NCBI GenBank assembly: GCA_036264235.1
Contig: DATARH010000096.1
Span: 1-21,536 of the forward strand
Length of the DNA: 21,536 nt
From: DATARH01 sp036264235
Lineage (GTDB): Bacteria; Pseudomonadota; Alphaproteobacteria; ATCC43930; CGMCC-115725
Reading direction: 5' to 3'
Shown here: one piece after another, positions 1-7,354 of the stretch
Layout: each line of letters begins with the position of its first letter
How positions within the stretch are numbered: position 1 is the stretch's first letter
Made by a program: the position numbers and the translations under genes
The notes under the pieces: generated by a model
Database searches by the model: none
What the model saw: only the letters and a program-made list of their open reading frames with translations
Told to the model about the DNA's origin: nothing

Positions 1-33
1 AGGATAGCCCGTCCCGGGTTGGCATTGGCGTCC

Positions 34-58
34 GGAACGGCGCTTCCGCACCTGCGTT
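34..58 (+). promoter_or_regulatory. EcfG-type general stress promoter of the universal stress gene
   Basis: GGAAC at 34-38 and CGTT at 55-58 are separated by exactly 16 bases. This matches the published alphaproteobacterial EcfG/SigT consensus GGAAC-N16/17-CGTT at all nine fixed positions. It ends 33 bases before the ATG at 92, a normal leader length, and the gene it precedes is a stress protein. The rest of the first 91 bases shows nothing else. Confidence 0.75.
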
Positions 59-91
59 GGAAACCACAGCTTTGTGACCGCGAGGTTTGCG

Positions 92-982
92 ATGGCGATC
101 CGCGACATTCTGGTCTGTCTCGATCCGACCGATGCCGGCGAGGCGCGCCTCAGGCTCGCCGCATCGATCGCACGCGATCGGCAGGCGAGACTCGCCGGCG
201 CCTATCTTCTGTCGCAGCAGATCCCCGGCGCGCCGCCCTACGGCATCGGAATCGCGGCCCCGGCGGCAGCGGCCGCGATCGCCCCGGGAGCGCTGGTCGG
301 CGGCATCCCGGCGCCCGGTGCACCGCCGGCGGCGCCGAATCCCGCGGCCGATCTTGCCGACATCATCGAGCAGCGGTTCCGGGCCGCGCTGCCCTCAGGC
401 GCACAAGGAGACGACTGGCACCTCTTCGGCACCGGCGAAGGAGAAGACCTGGTCAGACTAGCCAAAAGCTTCGATCTGATCGTCTGCGGCCAGGCCTCGC
501 CCGATTACCCGGTGGCCAGCGGCTTCGCCGCCGAGGATGTGGTTCTCGGCTGTGCCCGGCCGGTGCTGGTCGTGCCCTACGCCGGCGCCTTCGCGCAGAT
601 CGGCCGGCATGTGCTGATCGCCTGGGACGGCACCCGCGAGGCGGTGCGCGCGGTGCACGATGCGCTGCCGCTGATCGCGGCTGGCGCGGCGGCAACGGTG
701 ATCTCGGTTGCGGCGCGGGAGGACGAATTCGACCGCTGGCGGCCAGATTTCGAGCGCCTGATCCGGCACCTCGAACATCACGGCGTCGGCGCGAAACTGG
801 AGGAGACGGTGCGTGGGGACATTTCGATCGCCGATCTGCTCCTGTCGCGGGCCTCGGATTTCGCCGCCGATTTGATCGTCGCCGGCGCCTATCACCATTC
901 GCCCATGCGCGAGGCCTGGCTCGGCGGCGTCAGCCGCGAATTGCTGCAGCGCATGACGGTGCCCGTGCTGATGTCTCACTGA
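92..982 (+). CDS. Universal stress protein with two tandem UspA domains
   Basis: This 296-residue protein resembles the tandem UspA-domain proteins of Proteobacteria, which are cytoplasmic nucleotide-binding stress proteins of mostly unknown target. Domain 1 spans about residues 3-163 and begins AIRDILVCLDPTD. Domain 2 spans about 171-296 and begins HVLIAWDGT. Its end carries the usual glycine-rich nucleotide-binding stretch GAYHHSPMREAWLGGVSREL (265-284) followed by a VPVLMSH terminus. Domain 1 holds an Ala/Pro/Gly-rich insert at roughly 45-86. A GTG at 74 is in frame, but the ATG at 92 follows GAGG by six bases and starts right at the first strand, so 92 is preferred. An EcfG-type promoter lies just upstream. 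The 3' end overlaps the end of convergent hpd by 7 bp. Confidence 0.9.
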   Translation: MAIRDILVCLDPTDAGEARLRLAASIARDRQARLAGAYLLSQQIPGAPPYGIGIAAPAAAAAIAPGALVGGIPAPGAPPAAPNPAADLADIIEQRFRAALPSGAQGDDWHLFGTGEGEDLVRLAKSFDLIVCGQASPDYPVASGFAAEDVVLGCARPVLVVPYAGAFAQIGRHVLIAWDGTREAVRAVHDALPLIAAGAAATVISVAAREDEFDRWRPDFERLIRHLEHHGVGAKLEETVRGDISIADLLLSRASDFAADLIVAGAYHHSPMREAWLGGVSRELLQRMTVPVLMSH

Positions 983-2043
983 GCCGGGTTTGCGAGGACG
1001 CCGCGGCGGATCTGGTCGCGCTCGATCGATTCGAAAAGGGCGCTGAAATTGCCCTCTCCGAAGCCTTCGTTACCCTTGCGCTGGATGATCTCGAAAAAGA
1101 TCGGGCCGATCACGGTCTCGGTGAAGATCTGCAGCAGCAGGCCCTGACCCTCGCCTGGAGCGCCGTCGATCAGGATCGCGTCGCGCTTGAGGCGCGCGAG
1201 GTCCTCGCCGTGGCCGGGCAGGCGCGTATCGACGGCCTCGTAATACGTCTCGGGCACCGCCATGAACGCGATGCCGCGGCGGCGCAACTCCTCGACGGTG
1301 GCATAGATGTCGCCGGTCGCCAGCGCGATGTGCTGGATTCCCTCACCGTGATAGGCCTCGAGGTACTCGGCGATCTGCGACTTGTCGTCGGCGCTTTCGT
1401 TGATCGGGATGCGGATCTTGCCGCAGGGGCTGGTCATCGCCTTCGAGCGCAGCCCGGTCAATTTGCCTTCGATGTCGAAATAGCGGATCTCGCGGAAATT
1501 GAAGAGCCGTTCGTAGAACTCGGCCCACAGACTCATGCGGCCGCGATGGACGTTATGGGTCAGGTGATCGATCTCGGTGAGCCCCGCCCCGGCGAGGCTG
1601 CGCTCCTTGACCAGCGGCACGAAATCGACGTCGTAGATTGTGACATCGCGATAGCGGTCGACGAGGTAGATCAGGCTGCCGCCGATGCCCTCGATCGCTG
1701 GGATGTTGAGCTCCATCGGGCCGAGCTTGCCGTGCACCGGCTTGGCGCCGAGCGACAGCGCCCGCGCGTAGGCCTTGGCGGCGTCGGCGACGCGTAACGC
1801 GATCGCGCAAACCGATGGCCCGTGCAGCCGCGCAAACGCCTGGGCGAAGCTCTCGGGCTCGGCGTTGAGGATGAAATTGACGTCGCCTTGCTTGTAGAGC
1901 GTGACGTTTTTCGAGCGGTGTCGCGCCACGGCGGCAAAGCCCATCCGCTCGAATAGCGCGGCCAATTGTGCCGGGTCGGGGCCGGTGTATTCGACGAACT
2001 CGAACCCGTCGGTCCCCATCGGGTTGTCCCACAGGTCGGGCAT
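976..2043 (-). CDS. hpd: 4-hydroxyphenylpyruvate dioxygenase
   Basis: This non-heme Fe(II) enzyme converts 4-hydroxyphenylpyruvate to homogentisate in tyrosine catabolism. The 355-residue product has the usual family length and two VOC halves. Iron ligands are visible as His160 (in EIDHLTHNV), His238 (in GIQHIAL) and Glu318 (in FFEIIQRKG). The C-terminal signature GFGEGNFSALFESIERDQ is nearly canonical. Two adjacent ATGs occur; the one at 2043 is five bases from a GGAGG, while the one at 2046 is too close to it. The reading frame stays open to 2130, but that extension is Ala-rich and has no ribosome site. No other homogentisate pathway gene is in the window. The gene is divergent from the dienelactone-hydrolase-like gene across about 165 bp in which I see no confident promoter. 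Confidence 0.95.
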   Translation of the reverse strand: MPDLWDNPMGTDGFEFVEYTGPDPAQLAALFERMGFAAVARHRSKNVTLYKQGDVNFILNAEPESFAQAFARLHGPSVCAIALRVADAAKAYARALSLGAKPVHGKLGPMELNIPAIEGIGGSLIYLVDRYRDVTIYDVDFVPLVKERSLAGAGLTEIDHLTHNVHRGRMSLWAEFYERLFNFREIRYFDIEGKLTGLRSKAMTSPCGKIRIPINESADDKSQIAEYLEAYHGEGIQHIALATGDIYATVEELRRRGIAFMAVPETYYEAVDTRLPGHGEDLARLKRDAILIDGAPGEGQGLLLQIFTETVIGPIFFEIIQRKGNEGFGEGNFSALFESIERDQIRRGVLANPAQ

Positions 2044-2209
2044 CATCGCCTCCGCTCTCCCCCGCTGATCAAATGTAGTCGCCGCGGCCAGCGCCGCCAG
2101 GGATGCCGCGACCGTTGCCGGCAAACGCAACCGCCCGACGATTTATCCGCGGGCGCCGCCGCCGGATTTGCTATGAAGGGACCGCGTACTCAGCCAGCGG
2201 AGCAGCGCG

Positions 2210-2968
2210 ATGATCATCAAGGAACACGGCACCGCCGATATCGCCACCCCGACCGGCCCGATGCGGCTGCACACGTTCCAGCCGGCGGCGCCGGGGCGCT
2301 ACCCCGGCCTGGTGCTATATTCCGAAATCTACCAGATCACCGGCCCGGTGCGGCGGATGGCGGCGTTCCTCGCCGGCCACGGCTATCTGGTCGCCGCGCC
2401 CGAGGTCTACCACGAGTTCGAGCCGCTCGGCCGGGTGCTCGATTACGACAAGCCGGGGACCGACCGCGGCAACGACCTCAAATTCGCCAAGGAGGTCTCG
2501 GCCTATGACAGCGACGCGCGGGCGGCGCTCGACTGGCTCGCCGCCAATTCGGCCTGCACCGGCAAGCTCGGGGCGATCGGCATCTGCCTCGGCGGCCATC
2601 TGGCGTTCCGTGCCGGGATGAACCCCGATGTGCGCGCCACCGCCTGCTTCTATGCGACCGATATCCACGACCACCAGCTCGGCAAGGGCAGCAACGACAA
2701 CAGCCTCGAGCGCGCCGGCGACATCAAGGGCGAGCTGTTGATGATCTGGGGCCGGCAGGACCCGCACATCCCGCTCGACGGCCGCATCAAGATACGGGCG
2801 CGGCTCGAGGAGGTCGGCAGCAGCTACACCTGGCACGAGTTTAACGGCGCGCACGCCTTTATGCGCGACGAGGGACCGCGTTACGATCCGGCCCTGGCGC
2901 ATCTGTGCTACGGGCTGGTGCTGGAGCTGTTTCACCGCCGCCTCGGCGCCGGCGACCTCGACGGGTAA
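2210..2968 (+). CDS. Dienelactone hydrolase family protein
   Basis: This 252-residue alpha/beta hydrolase has the Cys-His-Asp triad of the dienelactone hydrolase family rather than a serine nucleophile. Cys126 lies in the nucleophile elbow GICLGGH, Asp184 in WGRQDPHIP and His215 in GAHAF. Glu39 in YSEIY matches the glutamate that activates the cysteine in classical dienelactone hydrolase. Classical members open dienelactones made in chlorocatechol or catechol breakdown, but the family is broad and no chlorocatechol genes are nearby, so the substrate is open. Length is typical (about 235-250). The ATG follows GGAG by roughly eight bases. A 12-bp perfect inverted repeat lies 24 bases after the stop. 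Confidence 0.88.
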   Translation: MIIKEHGTADIATPTGPMRLHTFQPAAPGRYPGLVLYSEIYQITGPVRRMAAFLAGHGYLVAAPEVYHEFEPLGRVLDYDKPGTDRGNDLKFAKEVSAYDSDARAALDWLAANSACTGKLGAIGICLGGHLAFRAGMNPDVRATACFYATDIHDHQLGKGSNDNSLERAGDIKGELLMIWGRQDPHIPLDGRIKIRARLEEVGSSYTWHEFNGAHAFMRDEGPRYDPALAHLCYGLVLELFHRRLGAGDLDG

Positions 2969-2991
2969 GGAGCCGCGGCACGACTGCCGCG

Positions 2992-3017
2992 ATTTCCGCT
3001 GCAAATGCAGCGGAAAT
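2992..3017 (+). terminator. Hairpin after the dienelactone hydrolase gene
   Basis: ATTTCCGCTGCA and TGCAGCGGAAAT form a perfect 12-bp inverted repeat separated by AA. It starts 24 bases after the stop codon. No T-tract follows on either strand, so it may act as a 3' stem that stabilises the message rather than as a classical intrinsic terminator. Confidence 0.4.
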
Positions 3018-3062
3018 GCAGCGACACTTGACCAGCAGACAGAAAGCGCGAGCTCCTGTTCC

Positions 3063-3089
3063 GCCTGCTTCAGCAGTGAATCAGCAGGC
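3063..3089. repeat. Hairpin repeat copy 1 with GAATCAGCAG
   Basis: GCCTGCT (3063-3069) pairs with AGCAGGC (3083-3089). The right side contains GAATCAGCAG at 3078-3087. The same ten bases recur 146 bp downstream inside a second hairpin. Confidence 0.4.
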
Positions 3090-3206
3090 AGTTTGCAGGC
3101 CGGGCCCGCTGCCCGCCTCTCGATTGGCCGGCCGGGCCGAGCAGCAGAGACGACCTGCCGACCCGCAGGTCCAGCATCGGTCCTTGTCGCGACCTGTTCT
3201 CACAGG

Positions 3207-3237
3207 TTCGCTGCTGCTGCAGGGAATCAGCAGCGAA
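3207..3237. repeat. Hairpin repeat copy 2 with GAATCAGCAG
   Basis: TTCGCTGCTG (3207-3216) pairs perfectly with CAGCAGCGAA (3228-3237) around an 11-base spacer. GAATCAGCAG at 3224-3233 matches copy 1. Two smaller hairpins lie just upstream at 3153-3170 and 3192-3207. Confidence 0.4.
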
Positions 3238-3423
3238 ATCTCCAGCTATCGCCCGATGCTAAAGCCCGCCGGGCCACCGCACGGACCGAGCGATATGGGA
3301 ACAAACCGTGGACATATCAAGAGGGCGCAAAGGAGTCCCTGGCGGCTAAGTGAGGATTGATAGAGCCGATATGAATTTTCCCATCCTAGAGGGTCCATGG
3401 ACCTGCTGAACCCGCACAGGGGT

Positions 3424-3454
3424 CGAGGACCGCCCAGAAGGGCGGTACTCCTCG
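3424..3454 (-). terminator. Hairpin just after the VOC gene
   Basis: ACCGCCC and GGGCGGT pair around an AGAA loop (3429-3446). The stem is extended by CGAGG (3424-3428) pairing with CCTCG (3450-3454), with a three-base bulge. It begins seven bases beyond the VOC stop codon in the direction of transcription. No U-tract follows, so it is terminator-like only. Confidence 0.45.
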
Positions 3455-3461
3455 GTCAAGA

Positions 3462-3836
3462 TCAGGCAGCCGGCCGGGCTACCCCGACAAGCTTGTGGCC
3501 GTCCGGATCGCGCAGATAGGCGAGAAACGCGCCGTTCGCACGCACGCCAGGCGGGTCCTCGATCGAGGTGCCGCCATTTGCGACACCGGCTTTGTGCCAA
3601 GCCTCGGCCTGCGCCGCGTCTTTCATCTGAAAGCCGATCGTGCCGCCATTGGCATGGCAGGCCGGCTTGCCGTCGATCGGCTTCGACACCATGAAACGCC
3701 CGCCATTGTGAGAATAAGCGAGGCGGCCGCGGGCGTCGACCGCGGCCGGCTGAGCGCCCATTGCGGTAAACAGCGCGTCGTAGAACTTCTTCGACCGGTC
3801 GATGTCGTTGCTGCCGATCATGATATGGCTGAACAT
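3462..3836 (-). CDS. VOC family (glyoxalase/bleomycin resistance fold) protein
   Basis: This 124-residue protein has one vicinal-oxygen-chelate module pair. It begins MFSHIMIGSNDIDRSKKFYD, the typical first strand and helix, and ends AFLAYLRDPDGHKLVGV, the usual closing motif (RDPDGxK). Members bind a divalent metal and act as lyases, dioxygenases or binding proteins; the substrate cannot be told from sequence. In the closing motif the usual E/N metal-side position is not clearly conserved, so the protein may be non-catalytic. A strong GAGGAGG sits upstream of the ATG. An operator-like palindrome and a sigma-70-like promoter lie just beyond. It diverges from the exported phosphoesterase gene. 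Confidence 0.85.
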   Translation of the reverse strand: MFSHIMIGSNDIDRSKKFYDALFTAMGAQPAAVDARGRLAYSHNGGRFMVSKPIDGKPACHANGGTIGFQMKDAAQAEAWHKAGVANGGTSIEDPPGVRANGAFLAYLRDPDGHKLVGVARPAA

Positions 3837-3858
3837 TCCGTTCTCTCCTCCTCAAACG

Positions 3859-3875
3859 CCCGTACCGTGTACGGG
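3859..3875. promoter_or_regulatory. Operator-like palindrome before the VOC gene
   Basis: CCCGTAC-CGT-GTACGGG is a perfect 7-bp inverted repeat with a three-base centre. It sits 22 bases before the VOC start codon, next to its ribosome site and just after the expected transcription start. CGTAC/GTACG half-sites with short spacing are common for dimeric TetR-type repressors; no such regulator gene is in the window. Confidence 0.45.
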
Positions 3876-3882
3876 ATGGAGG

Positions 3883-3912
3883 AGTATGCCCCGGCTCGGG
3901 TCGTAACGACAA
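3883..3912 (-). promoter_or_regulatory. Possible sigma-70-type promoter of the VOC gene
   Basis: On the minus strand TTGTCG (3912-3907) and CATACT (3888-3883) are 18 bases apart, each matching four of six consensus bases. The predicted start would fall at the edge of the 3859-3875 palindrome, a classic repressor arrangement. This is weak as a stand-alone call. The rest of the 319-bp divergent gap (3837-4155) shows no convincing promoter for the phosphoesterase. Confidence 0.3.
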
Positions 3913-4155
3913 AAATCTCTCGACTTCCACCCGGGCGAACCCGCTCGGCGAGCGCTTTTCGGCTGGCGATAGTGCGGAGCTGGGGTATCGCGCCGCTCCG
4001 ACGATCGTGTCGCCATGGCCTACAGAGAACGCAGCACGAGCCGCTCTCCCGCTGACATCAACCTGCCCGGCAACCGAAACAATTCTGCTCTAAGGGTGTC
4101 ACGCGCCGCCGATAGCCTTTGCCCTGTCCACATCAAACACGCTGGGAGAGCAAAG

Positions 4156-6102
4156 ATGCTTGAGCACGGCAGTGACAAACACTCGTGCCTTCGTCGAAGA
4201 AACGCCCGCCGTCTGGCCGCGGCTGCGATCTGCGCCGGGGTTTCGATCAGCGCTTACGGCGCGGACCGGGACAACACTACGGACCACCAGAGAACCCGCA
4301 CTCCGGTCAAGCATGTCATCGTTTTGATCGGCGAGAATCGGACGTTCGATCACCTCTACGCCACCTATGTCCCACCGAGCGGCGACTCGATCCACAATCT
4401 TCTCTCGGAGGGCATTATCCGTGCCGACGGCTCGCCGGGCCCGAACTTCCCGCGGGCGAGACAGTTCACCACCGGTCCCGAAGCGAATTACTTTATCGGT
4501 ATCGCGAACGCGCAGAAGAGCCCGTACGCTACGTTGCCGGCGCCGACATTGGGTGGCGCTCCCAACAAGCAGAGCGCTAGCGCACCGCCCTTCAACCTGC
4601 CGCTTTCGTTCCTGGCAGCGATCGAGCCGTCGCTGGCAGCGGGCGACCTGCCGCTGCTGACGACCGGAGCGACCGGCGCCACCGAAACCACCGGCCCGGA
4701 CTTGCGCATCGCCAACGATCTCACGCTGCCCGACGGGCCGTTCCAGCTGACGGGCCCCAAGCTGGCCTACGATACCTATACCGGCGATACGGCCCACCGG
4801 TTCTTCCAGATGTGGCAGCAATCGGATTGCAGCAGCCACGACATCAGCGAAGACAACCCCAGCGGTTGCCTCAGCGATCTCTACCCGTTCGTCATGACCA
4901 CCTACGCGGGCCCGACGGCGGACAAGGGTGGCGGCACCTCGATGGCGTTTTACAACATGCAGAACGGCGATGCGCCCTTGCTGAAGAAATTGGCCGACGA
5001 GTACACGATCAGCGACAACTACCACCAGCCGGCACAGGGCGGCACCGGGATACAACACGTCTTTCTGGGTACCGGCGACAACGTCTTCTGGAGCGATGGC
5101 AACGGCGCGCCAACGCCGGCGCCCGCGGCACAGGTGGCCAACCCCAATCCCAAACCCGGGACCAACAACCAGTATACGGTCGACGGCCGCTTCACCAACT
5201 GCTCGGACGTGTTCAACGCGCCGGGTGTCCTGCCGATCGTGCACTACCTGAGCGACCTACCGTACGAAGTCGATGCGAATTGCGCGCGCGGCCACTTCTA
5301 TATGATCAACAACACCAACCCCGGCTTCCTGCCGAACGGCGCGATCGACACCGCCGGGATCGCCAGCGGCTCCACGATCGCGCCAAGCGATGTTCGCACG
5401 ATCGGCGATGCTCTGAACGAAAAATCGATCTCATGGGCCTATTACGGTGGCGCCTATAACGCCGCTGTCAACCTGGCGAACGGCTCGACCAACCCGGTCG
5501 ACGGGGTCGGCGCTTCGTACTGCAACATCTGCAATTTCGAATCGTATGCCACGTCGATCATGGGCAACCCAGCGCAGCGTTCCGCCCATATCAAAGATGC
5601 GACGGACTTCTTTGCCGCGATCCAGAACAGCACCTTGCCGGAGGTGTCGTTTGTGAAACCCGATGGTCTGCTCGACGGCCATCCGGCGACCTCGAAGGTC
5701 GATCTGCTCGAGGGCATGATCCAGAAAATTCTCGATACCCTCAATGCCAATCCCGAGCTCCAGGCGGAGACCGCGCTGTTCATCACCTTCGACGAGGGCG
5801 GCGGCTATTACGACAGCGGCTTTATTCAGCCGCTCGACTTCTTCGGCGATGGCCCGCGCATTCCGATGATCGTGGTATCGCCGTTCTCGAAAGGCGGCCA
5901 CGTCGTTCACAGCTATACGGACCACGTCTCGGTCCTAAAATTCATCGAACGCAACTGGAAGCTTGAGCCGCTGACTGGGCGCAGCCGCGACAACCTGCCC
6001 AATCCGAAAGCCGATCACGACAACCCCTACGTGCCGGCGAACGCGCCGGCGATCGGTGACTTGTTTGACATGTTCCAATTCGCCCACTCGCAGGACGATT
6101 GA
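4156..6102 (+). CDS. Exported phosphoesterase (phospholipase C / acid phosphatase AcpA family)
   Basis: This 648-residue protein belongs to the phosphoesterase family (Pfam PF04185 type). The N-terminus has basic residues (RRRNARR, 13-19) followed by a short hydrophobic stretch ending SAYGA near residue 36, a likely signal peptide. The family entry motif is VKHVIVLIGENRTFDHLYATY (51-71, ENRTFDH at 60-66). The late active-site block includes FDEGGGYYDSG, then GPRIPMIVVSPFSKGG and SYTDHVSVLKFIERNW. Substrates in the family include phospholipids and phosphate monoesters; which applies here is not visible. The ATG at 4156 follows GGGAGAG by six bases, and the in-frame extension to 4015 lacks a ribosome site. 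A strong hairpin follows the stop. Confidence 0.88.
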   Translation: MLEHGSDKHSCLRRRNARRLAAAAICAGVSISAYGADRDNTTDHQRTRTPVKHVIVLIGENRTFDHLYATYVPPSGDSIHNLLSEGIIRADGSPGPNFPRARQFTTGPEANYFIGIANAQKSPYATLPAPTLGGAPNKQSASAPPFNLPLSFLAAIEPSLAAGDLPLLTTGATGATETTGPDLRIANDLTLPDGPFQLTGPKLAYDTYTGDTAHRFFQMWQQSDCSSHDISEDNPSGCLSDLYPFVMTTYAGPTADKGGGTSMAFYNMQNGDAPLLKKLADEYTISDNYHQPAQGGTGIQHVFLGTGDNVFWSDGNGAPTPAPAAQVANPNPKPGTNNQYTVDGRFTNCSDVFNAPGVLPIVHYLSDLPYEVDANCARGHFYMINNTNPGFLPNGAIDTAGIASGSTIAPSDVRTIGDALNEKSISWAYYGGAYNAAVNLANGSTNPVDGVGASYCNICNFESYATSIMGNPAQRSAHIKDATDFFAAIQNSTLPEVSFVKPDGLLDGHPATSKVDLLEGMIQKILDTLNANPELQAETALFITFDEGGGYYDSGFIQPLDFFGDGPRIPMIVVSPFSKGGHVVHSYTDHVSVLKFIERNWKLEPLTGRSRDNLPNPKADHDNPYVPANAPAIGDLFDMFQFAHSQDD

Positions 6103-6110
6103 GCGTGCAC

Positions 6111-6140
6111 GGCCGCGCCCGCTCTAAAGCGGTCGCGGCC
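6111..6140 (+). terminator. Strong hairpin after the phosphoesterase gene
   Basis: A 13-bp stem (6111-6123 with 6128-6140, one mismatch) closes on a CTAA loop, eight bases after the TGA. It lies between two convergent genes and could serve both. There is no T-tract on either side. Confidence 0.55.
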
Positions 6141-6214
6141 AAGCCGGCGCGGTGACTTAGGATTGTGGCTTGGGCAACCGGCCACCCGTATGACGGGGAG
6201 CCGGGGCGCGGAGA

Positions 6215-7261
6215 TTAATCGGCGGCGGCTCGCTGGGTTTGCGCGGCGTTGAGGGCGCTAGCCAGCATCGCGGCGGCGTTCCGGTGCAGGATCTGTTCGC
6301 GCGCGTCATCGCCGATCTGCGCTTCCATCAGCGCCTTGCGGGTCCAGTCGCAGCCGAATTCGGTGCCGTCGGTGCCGCAGACGATGCGCTCGGCGCCATA
6401 GAGGCTGACGGCCGCCTCGATCGCGCGCGGCCCGAACGAATTGCAATCGACATACACTTTGGCTTTGCGGAACCGCGACGACGGCAGCTCCTCGTTCGGC
6501 GTGTCGAGGAGGCAGCGATGATCCATGCGCTCGACCTCGTACGGAATGTTGCCGCCAAGGTTGTGGACCACGACCGTCACGTCCGGATAGTCGGCGAGGC
6601 AGTTGGTCAGGCACAGCGTCACCATCACCGACGACAGGCTGGCCTGCATGTCGAGCGTGCCGTTGCGGCGGCGCGCATTGTCGACATCGGCCGCGACCTT
6701 CGGGAAGGCGTCGCCCGGACGCGGCCCGTGGTGGATGAAGAGCACCGCGCGGTGGCGGTTCGCCGCATCGAGCAGCGGCCGCATCGCCTCGGCGTCCTTG
6801 CGGGTGAGAAAGGCGTTGCCTGGGATCTGCGCGCCGATGATGCCCGGCAGCCGGAGCGCCCGCTCGAGTTCGGCGGCGGCGGCGGCAATATCGACGAGGG
6901 GCAATGCGGCGAAGGCGGCGAAGCGGCCGGGATGCTCCTGCGAAATCGCCGACAGCCGGTCGTTGACGCGCCGGCACAGCGGCCCCGACACATCGAGCGG
7001 CTGGGCCTCGATCCAGCAAAACGAGCCGAGCAGCGACAGCACGCTGATTTCGACCCCCTGGCGGTCCATCCGGCCGAGATGGAAGTCGACATCGTCGAAG
7101 GCGTCGGCGAGCGGCGCTTCGCCCATCCGCGGCGCCTTCAGGACCTCGAGACCATCCGAATTGCGGATAATGCGCGGCTCCCGGGTGCGGGCGCGCAGCG
7201 CGTCGGCGATTTCGGCGGGGCGCCAATGGGCATGCATGTCGATCATTTTTGTGGAGGTCAT
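6215..7261 (-). CDS. Amidohydrolase family protein, ACMSD-like
   Basis: This 348-residue TIM-barrel protein resembles aminocarboxymuconate-semialdehyde decarboxylase and related metal-dependent decarboxylases or hydrolases. Metal ligands are visible: His10 and His12 in MIDMHAHW, a His in LFIHHGP (177-178), His233 in VVHNLGG and Asp298 in CGTDGTEFG. Such enzymes act in tryptophan/2-nitrobenzoate or resorcylate-type aromatic degradation; the true substrate is unknown. The open frame starts at 7276, but the ATG at 7261 is preceded by AAGGAA at good spacing and sits next to the first strand, so it is preferred. The diguanylate cyclase gene lies 93 bp upstream on the same strand, with no functional link evident. 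Confidence 0.85.
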   Translation of the reverse strand: MTSTKMIDMHAHWRPAEIADALRARTREPRIIRNSDGLEVLKAPRMGEAPLADAFDDVDFHLGRMDRQGVEISVLSLLGSFCWIEAQPLDVSGPLCRRVNDRLSAISQEHPGRFAAFAALPLVDIAAAAAELERALRLPGIIGAQIPGNAFLTRKDAEAMRPLLDAANRHRAVLFIHHGPRPGDAFPKVAADVDNARRRNGTLDMQASLSSVMVTLCLTNCLADYPDVTVVVHNLGGNIPYEVERMDHRCLLDTPNEELPSSRFRKAKVYVDCNSFGPRAIEAAVSLYGAERIVCGTDGTEFGCDWTRKALMEAQIGDDAREQILHRNAAAMLASALNAAQTQRAAAD

Positions 7262-7354
7262 GGCAGGTTCCTTCATCGGCCGTACGGCACCTTAACCTTG
7301 CGCCGGCTTGCCGCAAAGCAGGACAATGATGCCCATCTCGGCTTTTGAGCCGGT

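Larger units (their letters stand above)
2969..3461. other. 493-bp gene-free stretch rich in inverted repeats
   Basis: Short open frames cross this stretch, but none has a ribosome site or recognisable protein features. It does hold several perfect inverted repeats: 2992-3017 (12 bp), 3063-3089 (7 bp), 3153-3170 (6 bp), 3192-3207 (6 bp), 3207-3237 (10 bp), the 12-bp palindrome GGTCCATGGACC at 3392-3403, and a hairpin at 3424-3454. The part from 3290 to 3390 looks more AT-rich than its surroundings. It could hold a structured RNA, decayed repeat elements or simply intergenic sequence. Confidence 0.6.

Noticed and set aside
19..1797. Long plus-strand open frame of 592 codons
   Set aside because: It runs over the universal stress gene in another frame and antisense to hpd; Arg/Ala-rich shadow typical of GC-rich DNA.
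2044..2130. N-terminal extension of hpd resembling a signal peptide (Ala-rich)
   Set aside because: The enzyme is cytoplasmic, length without it is typical, and the ribosome site supports 2043.
3093..3353. 86-codon open frame in the gap after the dienelactone hydrolase gene
   Set aside because: No ribosome site, overlaps the hairpin repeats and shows no protein-like pattern.
3905..3928. GGAAG-N15-CGTT on the minus strand upstream of the VOC gene
   Set aside because: One mismatch plus a spacer one base too short, and 68 bp from the start codon; weaker than the sigma-70-like alternative.
4099..5244. 381-codon minus-strand open frame
   Set aside because: Antisense shadow of the phosphoesterase gene, whose motifs are unmistakable.
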